Of a stretch of DNA of 33,950 nucleotides, positions 1 through 10,500 are shown piece by piece. Source of the DNA: Silene noctiflora (lineage: Eukaryota > Streptophyta > Magnoliopsida > Caryophyllales > Caryophyllaceae). Each line of letters begins with the position of its first letter. Position 1 is the stretch's first letter. The stretch spans positions 42,303 to 76,252 of the forward strand of contig VHZZ01000036.1 in assembly GCA_009801015.1 (NCBI GenBank), read 5' to 3'. The position numbers and the translations under genes were made by a program. The notes under the pieces are model-generated. The model saw only the letters and a program-made list of their open reading frames with translations, had not been told where the DNA came from and ran no database searches.

Positions 1-494
1 GAGAACCCTAAAAATACGCCGTCTGATATTTCAGTCACCTGAATCGACAACAATGATCTAGTGTGACCGTCATAATTGATTGCCCTCTCACCAAGCTCAA
101 AGAGCGACCGAACAATAGAAGGAACATCAAGGTTAGGCGAGAGGATATCCGAGCAAGTAAGATCTAATGCAGAAGCATGGCTGAGTCGGGCTCCACGACC
201 CTGATTACAATCAACGTATACGCAACAAGAATGCTTATCAACATACCTATCGGTGGTAAGTCGTCCCGAAAGAGGATAAAAATGTGAAAGGGTTAGGGAT
301 AGTGAATGTCTAAGCTTCTCCAAGTAAGACGAAGTTGAAAATTCAGAAGGTTTTCGGAAGAGGAGGCCGTATTGTATGTAATCCAACGATAGTAAACCTA
401 AATCGATAGGGCTTAAATAGTATTTCCTTTTTGACGGAATGATTTCACAGATCGGCCTGACGAACAACTCTGTAATGAGCTTTACCTCCGACAT
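1..494 (-). CDS. BAHD acyltransferase, N-terminal part (runs off the left edge)
   Basis: This is the first 164 codons of an open frame starting at the ATG at 494-492 and still open at base 1. The protein begins MSEVKLITELFVRPI and contains LSPIDLGLLSLDYIQYGLLF, then an HFYPLSGRL segment, a VYVDCNQGRGARLSHA segment, and near the edge NYDGHTRSLLSIQVTEISDG. This order is the N-terminal half of plant HXXXD-type (BAHD) acyl-CoA transferases, most like the 'uncharacterized acetyltransferase At3g50280-like' branch. The family transfers acyl groups from CoA to alcohols or amines in the cytosol. The catalytic HXXXD histidine should fall just beyond base 1, so activity cannot be judged. No intron or stop is seen in the visible part. 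It lies downstream of NOP14 in the same direction, with 551 bp between them. Substrate is unknown. Confidence 0.88.
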   Translation of the reverse strand, partial: MSEVKLITELFVRPICEIIPSKRKYYLSPIDLGLLSLDYIQYGLLFRKPSEFSTSSYLEKLRHSLSLTLSHFYPLSGRLTTDRYVDKHSCCVYVDCNQGRGARLSHASALDLTCSDILSPNLDVPSIVRSLFELGERAINYDGHTRSLLSIQVTEISDGVFLGF

Positions 495-1045
495 AATTGC
501 TGCCACTCGCAAATTTGGCGCTTCGTTGACAAATTATTGAAGAAAGGTATGACTGCACCATAATCCAAATCCTAATGTTTGCTTAATTTTAGGATCTGAA
601 TGATAGCGGGTTGTGTTATTTTCGTTCACTTGTTTACAGTTTCGTGATCCTATTTGTTAGCATATTTTTGATCTGTTCTGCAGAAAGGCTTCTAATTATA
701 AACTCTGGTCCTAAATTTAAGCACGTAAAACATTATCAGAAGATAATAGGCTTAAATTTAGGACGAGACTGGATCTGACCATCTTTGTAACGAAAATAAT
801 TGATCGAGTTTTTATTAGAAGCAATCCCCTTATATCAGCTGGATATTCTCCTCCGAGGTACTCAAGACAATTAATAATTAGATTCCAAGTAAATCTCAAC
901 TTTGATTTCTTTCATTCGTAAGAGATGACAAACAGTATCCGTTTACAAATTCATTATCTAACCTATTATAATAAAATTACGAAATTTATAACTAGTCAAT
1001 AGATGCAAAATTTTGCTACACTTTTGCAAGAGTAGAAGAAATAGC
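495..1045. other. Interval between NOP14 stop and acyltransferase start
   Basis: AT-rich 551-bp spacer that must hold the NOP14 3' UTR and the promoter and leader of the acyltransferase gene. Short frames here are not conserved-looking. The one clear structure is the inverted repeat at 708-764, listed separately. Confidence 0.6.
708..764. repeat. Perfect 15-bp inverted repeat (hairpin)
   Basis: GTCCTAAATTTAAGC at 708-722 is the exact reverse complement of GCTTAAATTTAGGAC at 750-764, with a 27-base loop. It lies between two genes transcribed leftward. It may be a small MITE relic or a structured 3'/5' UTR element; no target duplication was recognised. Confidence 0.7.
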
Positions 1046-1484
1046 TTACCGCCTTCTCTTCCGGTTCTTTCCAAGCTGCCCAGACTTGAAAGCATGTTCT
1101 TGCTCCTGAAGAAAAGCTTTTGCCTTACCATACTTCTCTGCTCTCTCCTGCTCTGCTCTCTGTCTCTCTTTCTCTTTAACCTCAAGTAGGAAATGGTTAT
1201 CTTTTCTCAGCTCACGTTTTGCTCCCCTTGCTTCTTTTCTATATTCTTTTGCAAGCTTTCGTTTCTCAGCTCGCTCACGATCAGGATCATAACTTTTACC
1301 TATCATGAAACTGCGAAAAACAATCGTATTAGCATTTCCTATCACAGGAAGAATCAATACTAATTCCAAATACACAAAGAAAAAGGGTAACGCCTAGCTT
1401 GGCGGGTGAAGTCAATGATGAGTGATACTCATGATTAGGGTTCTATACCCGCTCGAATCAAATACCCTTGTGCTCATTTTTTTC

Positions 1485-1528
<44 letters not shown>

Positions 1529-4500
1529 CAAGGGTGATGGAAATATTACTTCTCTTCAAACTTGGGATTCAATAATTTGATGGGTACTGGCTTCTTTTTC
1601 CGCATCTGAAGAGGTCGCCGGGAAATGTGATGTTCATCGGTTTTCGCTCTTATCTGCTCAGACACATCTCGTAGTTTTTCTTGTAAAGAATCAGGCATGT
1701 TTTTCTGGTGTACCACTTCAATTAACAATGCTGATATAGGCAAAAATGTTTCAGGGAAGGCTTTAAGATCTCCATAAATATTAACAAATCCCTTGAGCGT
1801 TTCCACCACTGACAGAAGGACACCGACCCTGCATTCCATGGAGCTACACAATAAAATACTATCCGCGAATTGCAACCTACTTACATTTCATGTTCATGTT
1901 CATGCGTGCAAACAAAAGAACAAAAAGAAAATGCAGTATATGCATATGTGAATACAGCTAGACACAAACGAGAAATAAAAGCCTCTGGTAGTGTACAACT
2001 GTACAAGTACAGCCAACTCATATTGAATTATTGAACCATAGGCTGGATCGTAACAGCATTCTGCTTTGGAGCGTCTAAATACAATGTCCACGTCAATGTT
2101 TTCGTCTAAAGTCAAATCACCATGCTATCTTAACCGCAAATATCAGCATACTATAAAAACGTATGGCGAGTTTGGGATCAATACAAAAACACACGTGGGG
2201 AGTTTGTATAATGAAGTGTACATTTTTGCTTTCAAGCAAAAGTTGTTGCCCAAAACAATTTTGTAACATTGCTAAATAGGCACTATCATAATAGTAACGC
2301 TAGGACGGTGGCTAACCATCACTGGCTGGAAGGAGGCAGGAATGATAGTAGAAGGATGCAAAACTTAATTGAAACTAATGACATTCTTCTCTTGCATGTA
2401 TTAAGTCCATCATGCATACTTCTATCCCCCAGATTATAGTTTAACACAGGGTTACCTAATTCGGTGCGACTTGCGAATTGATACGCGCATATTAATTCGC
2501 AATACGTTTTCGAATTAATTTGCACTAATTAGCGAATTATATATTAAAATCAGCGAATTCTAAAAGTTCGATTCGTGTATTAAAAACTAAAAATTCAATA
2601 TGAATTCGCCTATTTTAGGGAGTCTTTTAGTCTTTACCCATTAAAATTCTAGACATTACCTTTGGGAATATTTAGTAACGACTAATAGTCATAAACAGCT
2701 ACCCAAATTGGTCACACTGTGAGACGATCTATTTTCAAAAGCAAATATATTATAAAATACTAAAACAAAAAATTAATTGTACGAAATATCCTAATTTAGA
2801 ATGTAATTAGGAACTCTTATAAGTGTATTAGTAATTACGAATTCGCGAATTGTTTTCTTTTGTAATACTTTGCGTATTGAATTCCCTATTTTGAGCGAAC
2901 TGCGAATTCGAATTGTGAATTCAAATTATGCGTAATATAAATTCGGTAACCCTGGTTTAACAGCTGCATTCACAAATTTATTTATTATTATGCTCAAAAG
3001 CCATTGTTTCTATTTTACAGATACCATGACTGGTGAAGACTTTTCTACTTGATTTTTAAATCTCATACACCCAATAATCATTCGGCCACCAACAGAAATA
3101 AGATATAAAGATAAGATGGACAAGCAATATGATAACAGGGTTTTAGATGAATGCAAGAAATTAGCGGTCATCCTACCATAGTGATCCTAACCCACGGACT
3201 ATCCGTATCAAGATGTTTCTTTCAGACTCGTCAAATCCCGTCTTGCACAATACAGTTATTATATGGCTATCTTATTGTGTAAATGCTACCTAAACAACTG
3301 GCAGCTAAACAACTGACAAACAAGATGTTTGAAGTGAGTTGTGTGCACCTGTAAAAGGACTGCCAGTCCTTGAAAACTGTACAGATGAAAAAGAGCAAGA
3401 CTAACCTGACAACATCAGTGTCGAAAAAGGAGGAATCTTCGGGTAAGGTCATAATATTAAGAAAATCCAAACGCTGAATCTCCATCACAGGTTCTTGGAC
3501 ACACAACAATGGTATTGGTGCTTTGACCTCTAGAAGATGGGAAAACTTCTGAAAAGACAAACACACACAAACGACGGTATTTCATTTATTATACAACAGA
3601 GATTAAGAAGCAACCCAAAACTGGCCAAGGGAATGAAAAACGAGGGAAAAAAACATCAAATCATCTATCAGTTATAAGCTATGAGTCAAAGTTACTATAC
3701 TACACTATCAATCTAAATCATAAGAAAAACACCTGAAAAACTTCAGAGGACCGTTGAGATCTGTCCATAGCTGTATGTAGTAGTGCCTTCAGGAAGGTTA
3801 GGGCTTCAGGACAAAACTTTTGGGATTGCTTTGTCACCTACATATACAAATTTAGTCAGTAGCCCATAGTAATCAAATAAGCAACAAGTCACAACAAACA
3901 GTTTGTGTGAGAATAAATAAACAATAATACTACGCAAGCATTATATGGGGTGTTATCACCAAAGGCAGACTAAGGCCATCATCTTTAATTTAAATAACTT
4001 GACAAACAAGCTAGTCTGAAACTTCTGGAATTTTTTGAAATGAGCAAAATGCATTGAGCCATTGAAGAAAACTGGCCCCAAGTTTTTGACCAGTCAACAC
4101 CATGGAAGGTAGACCATTAGAATAATTTGTTAATACATAACAGCGGCAGATATTAAAAAGTTTTTACACAATATCAGGATTCAGGGTAAGATTTGAGCCC
4201 TGACTGAGTCTCAGGTGATCCATTGCTATTGGCTTAGCGGAAAAAACTTGAATATTTTATAGTTTTACAAGAGAATAAGAATAAAAATGAAGGATATGAA
4301 TTGGACGTCCGAGTACCCGTGTCCGACACTTGGATTTGGACTTTTTTTTGTATATTTTTCGGGTTAAAGTATGAATTCTTTTAGCCTTTAGCTATCACCC
4401 AACAAAAAGAAATCATACGTGAGCACGAAAAATATACAACAGAAAGCTTTACCTACGATAGGACCAAGTCACTAAACAAGGTTAATCATTAAAAGGGAAG

Positions 4501-7500
4501 CATTAAACTCAGTATCAATTTTACAACGGAAACAAAGCTAAGAGATGGCATACCGAAAGAACTAAGGAGCACAAGAAAGATCCAATGGCAGTGTCACGAA
4601 CAGACAGCACAGGACACCGCATCAAATACTCGCACATTAACAATATAGCAGGGGTCATGACAGCATGACGAAAGTCAGAGCAAGGAAAGATCATAGACCA
4701 AAGTCTCAGTAAAAGCAGGGTCTTAAGAGAAGGCCAGCAGCTCTTATCTACATATAATAGAAAAAACAGAGGCGTAAGTTATGCTCAATAGTTCAAATTA
4801 TCAACTACTAAGACCCTCAAGTTATATAGTAGTCCCACAGTATAACACGTGTAATGCTGGATTATGAACCTGGATCTTTAATGTCCTCACAGAATTTAGT
4901 CCGGATCCGAAATATGCGTTCACGAGCACAGATAGCTGAGAAATATGGAATTTCTGTACTCATCTCCATCAATGGATTGACCAACATGTTGATGAGCTGG
5001 AATTTTAATGGCTTTTGACTTGCTAATGTCGCAAAATACTGCAAGAGTAAACCATAGAAGACCTGAAAGAAACAGCATCACCTTAGGTGAACACCCTACA
5101 ACAAAGTGGACATACCCTTCCACAGTACCACATTAAGAAAGAAGCACAAACATAGAATCACTGTCAGAGCTGCCGTAAGCTAGCCCGTCCCAAGAAATCA
5201 CCCAGTCATGACCTGACAAACACTAAAATGGCCTAGAAACAGTCCTGTGGCGAGCTGAAGCCTAACAAAAAAAGGTAGCAGCCGGCGGAAAAGTGACTCA
5301 AAACACATCATAAATTGTCATTTAGATTTGAAGTCGTACAGGATGAAAAGTCGACCGGCTTCATATCATTATTCTATATAATATATAAATAGTACACAAT
5401 AAAGGCATTGCATAGTTGGAGAAATAAAGAATAGTTCTCATTTCAACCCTATATCTCCTCCAATGGTTGTATACTTTATGCTTAGAGACTGAAGTATCTT
5501 TGTTATATAACCTGAAATGACAAGACCTATGTTACTTCAACTCTTCACTTTTCAGACTACCCATATCGTGTCGACACGACAAGACATGGATATGGGTATG
5601 GATTCTATACCCGTCACTAATTGGTCCAACACGTCTCCTAGGAGAACTGAACTAGTGAAGCTTGCACCACAAAGTAAAAGAATACGGGTTTATGATTTTA
5701 GGGGGCGTTTGGTTGGCAAGGGGGAAAGGGAATGGAATCAAGAAAGGGAATAAAGAAAGGAATGGGTTACCCTTTGATCATTAGTCTTGTTTGGTTAAGA
5801 TAAAGTAAAGGAATAAGAAAACCACCCAAAAACCGCCAACCACCCCACCTTACTCCAAAACTACCACCATGATCGACATTTCAATCAGAGTCAAGCCCCG
5901 ACACTACAGCCCTTGCCTGAAACCACCGTCGGCCCTTTCCTCACCCGTCAACATCCATTTCTCACCCTTCGAATTTCGAACCCAAACCACCGCAAAATCA
6001 TACCCATACACTCGAAATTCCCTCCATCACCCTTGAAACCACTAGATCCAGTGGTTAAAGGGGTGGGGAAAGGGCATTCGAGTGTATGGGCGTGATTTTT
6101 CGGTGGTTTGGGTGGTGGTTATGGGGTTGAGGTGCAACTTTCGAAGGTGAGGGGAAAACTACGACTAGGCCGTGCGGTGGTTATAAAGAGGAATCGACGT
6201 TGCTTTCTTGGGGATTATTACACCTTATCCTTACTACACCTTGACACCTTTGGTAGGAGTGGAGGCCAGACTCGCTGGTGGCAGGCGGTGTCAATGGTGC
6301 CAACAAGGATGATGTTTGTGGCGGTTGGTGTTGAGTGGTGGCGTCGTCTGGTGGATATAGGTGTTGGATGCTGATGTAAGTGGGGGAATGGGGGAATGAG
6401 ATTTGATACCCTAGGGGGTGGGGGGAATAGAACTGGGGGTATGAGAGGTAAACCCATTCCCAAATATGGGTAAAGGGAATGAAAAAATAGTGTATCCAAA
6501 CACCTTGCAAGGGAATGATTCCCTTTCCCTTTCTTGAAACCCCTCAACCAAACGCCCCCTAAGTCTTATTTGTTAAGCTTCTTTCCATTATACTCGATAA
6601 AATTGGAATACTTTGCTGCATACTCATTTTAGGACGAGGTCCCCGTATCTCAAAACTTTAGTCGAAACTTGGATATATACCCTCGTACCCAAGTCAGAGT
6701 AACATAGGACAATACCTAGTAAATAAATCAAAATCAATTTAGCTCAAAGATCCAAATATGAGATGACTGGCCTTAACCATGTTAGCCCAATAGACTGTAT
6801 GTAACTACTGACTTCAAACGTGACAGAAACGGGAAACCCCAAATCAACAGCCTGAACCAAACTGCAGAAAAAGCATCATCAAACCAGTTGGGCCCGAGTC
6901 GTCCCAACTAACAGACCCAGTCCCAATGCTGATCTGAAATACCTGACGAAGACCTCTACATATAAACGACAACATACTTTGATAATAGTTCAGACATACG
7001 TCAACGCTGCATTCACCAAGTAACAGAAACGCATATAGGTGAATGTTTGAATGGCGTGAGAGATGGTACATACTTGCATTTTCTTTCGATTTTCAGCAGC
7101 AAGGACAATACGATTGTACAAGCGGATTCTCTTAATCGCCTCAATAATGTCTTCATTAGAAAGGTTTCTAAATAATCTGTCCAACTCCTCCGCATTGGCA
7201 GGAGCATCAATTGTAAATGGAAGCTCCTGTTTAGAACAAGAAGACTGTTTCGTAACTACCACTGCCTTGACTGAATCTGACTCTATACACTTTTTAGCCA
7301 TCCTCTTAGAACTCGGAACGTTGTGATGAATTTTGCCGTCTTCTCCTACCGCCTCTTCATCTGATTCGTGTTCATCCTCAGAATCAACATCGTCATCACT
7401 TTGTTCCCAGTCCTTCAAAATCCCCTCCTCTTCATCAATCTCCTCACCTTCTTCTGTTTCCCCCTCAGTGTCTTCATTATCTCCCGAATCATCAGAATCT

Positions 7501-10500
7501 GATTCGTCCTCATTATCTTCAGCATCATCCCTTTCAAGAATTTCATCGATCCATCCCTTTTTACTTTGTGGTTTTTCATCAATGGTGAAAGAATCGCCAA
7601 GGTCATCACCAGAAATATGACTCGACTTATTAGCAGATGGCTTTCCAACACCTTCAGAATCTTCATGCTCTTCATCACTGGCATCATCATTAGCAAGCAT
7701 CCTGTTTTGTCGTTCTTGCTGAAAGTATAAACCAAACGAAAGATTAGCAAAAGGCTTCTGCAGAAGTTCCATCAAGCAAACAAGTAATAGATTTTCATAC
7801 GCTATGCAGGACTTTAAACCTATATGCTCAGCCTGACACCACAGCTACATGTAAATCATTAATGGTACAAGTGATGGACAAGGCTGCACCTTATTGAAAA
7901 TTTTAGGTCAAACAGTTGAGTTGGTGTGTGAAACGAACTCTCAGAGTGAAGGAGTTTGGACTTTGTAGAGCTAAATAATTTATCATTTCCATATTCATAT
8001 AGAATGCAACAAACTAACTCACATGGAAACCTTTTGTCGCCAAAAACTAAAATTGTGAAATTGAAGCACTTGATCCTCACTTATTCAGTTATATACCGAT
8101 TAATATAACACACATGAATAAAACACAAACATAACAATATGTGTTTCGCCTGAATTTTTAACGTGTTTTTAGCCCTACAAAGTATTTGATTTCAAAATCA
8201 AATATTGATTAAAAAACAGAACCACTAATTTGGTTTTGTAGCTGCCGTTGCTTCCAAAACTGTGCACTAGCCACATTCTTTATTTTCATTTGTCATCATT
8301 TATCAAATCTTTGACCGTTGATTGGAAATTTTTTGTGTATTTTGAAATCATACATGTGTCCAAATATTCTAACTGGAAAATTACTTGTTAAATGATGTGA
8401 TTGGAAAAAAGAAAGGTGAAAGAAAAGTTACAAATTATGAAAATAAAATAAAAACAATGATAAATAAGTTAGGCCAAACCTTTCTAAAATTATCAGCATT
8501 ATTTTTAAGCCTGACCACAACGCACCACCTCATCAAAAAACAGTATTTTTTCTTTCTACAAAAGAAAAGGTCATTTGGAAAAATAAGGCCAAAGATGCTC
8601 TCAATATCATGACAATGATGCCTCACTTGTCAGAGGGTTAACACAAAATATTTACAAAACAAAGGGTAGAAAAGACGACAATAAGAGCGCTGAGATAAAT
8701 TTTGAGTTTGGATTATTCTCCAACTTCACATCCTTGTATTAATCGAAAGTCCCCTTGACGCAACATTAGCAAAAGTTTAAATAAAAATAAATTAGAACAA
8801 ATAATACTTGCAAGTGCAACCAGTGGCACACCAAGTAGAACTCATAATATTGACTTCTATGACCAGATATAAACATACCTCGAGCTCCTCTAACCTTTCT
8901 TTCTCCTCCGCCGCAATCTCTTCTGGTGTTTTCGTCCTATCAGATGCACGAGCACGAGGTTCCATGATCATTTCATTAACTAATTTGTCATAATGATCAG
9001 GTCCGTCCTGCAAAAACCAGAAACTACATTATTTTTTCGCAAAAAGAAGCAAAGAGCTGTAATATCGGTACGCCTCTAAACCGTAAAGATTCAACTAAAA
9101 TCTATTTTCTTACTCCAAACCCCGGTGATGTGAACCTAAGAAGATATAATGGGAGCAGAAAAAAAAGGCCAACGTAACAATGTCAAGAAAACGTCAAGTA
9201 AAACATGTAAATTTTCAGCGTGATTTGCAGCATACTCTCAATCCTCAAACACAAACAACGTTTCATGGTTTAAAATCTCGGTTGAGATGTATCATATCGC
9301 CCGAGATGCATCGGTATCGAAGGCGGCCGATACGAGATATCCTGAGATGTATCAGGTAAATCAAAAATGGGAAAGTATCGGCCGAGAATCCAAGATCTGA
9401 TTTATGACGTGTATCTGCCAACTCGGCCCGATACAACCCGCAATGAACCCGAGATGAACAAGTTATAACTAGTACCGGCCAAATTTTGTAATGAAAAGCT
9501 CTACGAAATTTGTAAAACATGGCTCAAATTAATTATTCTAGATAGAATTAATCTCAAATTCTTAGGAATTCTCCAGCCGAAAATTGTATAACTAAATAAG
9601 TGAAGTGAAATAAATACTCCAATCTCCAGCCAAAAATGACAGTGCAATACCTGCTTAGGAATTTTGTAAACAGATGAAGCTTCTTCTTTCTTAAGCTCCT
9701 TCGAAAAATTTGGGTTCACAAGGGCCTTTAAAGCATTCAACTTGTCTGGGTGCGTAAGGGATGAGAAAGCTTGAGACTGAACCAAAGATTCAAAATCTTT
9801 GTCCAATTCTTCAACCAACTCCACATTTTCGTCTTTCTCCTTTGCTCTTTGGGCCTAGCAAAAAGAATAGTAAAAGAGAATTAGAAAGATCCAATTAAGC
9901 TTAGCAATTTAATAGACAATCTCCTCGAAAATAAAAGCTGGATAAAGGGACTCACATTAAGCCATTAAGCTCGGCATTAAAGAAAGTAACAAGGTGGAAC
10001 CTACGATGTTTACTTGCTTAATAGTAGTGCACCGATAAAGTTCACATATTGTAAGCATTTGGCCTATCAGGATAATCAATGGCATAGAGAATAGCAATAG
10101 GTACTAACTTCCTACCAGTGTTCCTATATGTAACACCAGATGACATGTGCGGAGGGATGCAAATGAAGGATCCCCACAGGAAAAAAAAAAACACAGATGA
10201 ACGAGGCAACCATGTTTCTAACAATGTGGCAATTTACAAAAACGGGGTAATAGAAGGAAAACAAACTACTGTGCTTGCCCATCAATTCATTAATATGCTA
10301 AAAAGAACATAAGTGAGTTGTCATATAAAATCACCATACATTGAAATTTTTTGTCGAATGCAGCCCAGAAAAAATTTTAACAAATAACTCTATCCATTTC
10401 AAAAAAATACATACAACATACATATTTTAAGGAAGAAGCCAAGAAGGGCAAAAATAGAGTACAAACGTCAAAACAAGCAGATAACAGTATCATCCATTCT

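Noticed and set aside
1844..3405. A possible extra NOP14 exon in intron 12
   Set aside because: Phase and family reading continue directly between the flanking exons, and the open frames here show no NOP14-like residues.
6181..6547. Pro/His-rich minus-strand frames of about 109 codons
   Set aside because: They lie inside the 859-bp TIR element in a NOP14 intron and show no family resemblance or splice continuity.
7333..7620. Plus-strand Ser-rich frame
   Set aside because: It is the antisense of the acidic Asp/Glu-rich NOP14 exon 8 and exists only because of its GAA/GAT/TCA codon bias.
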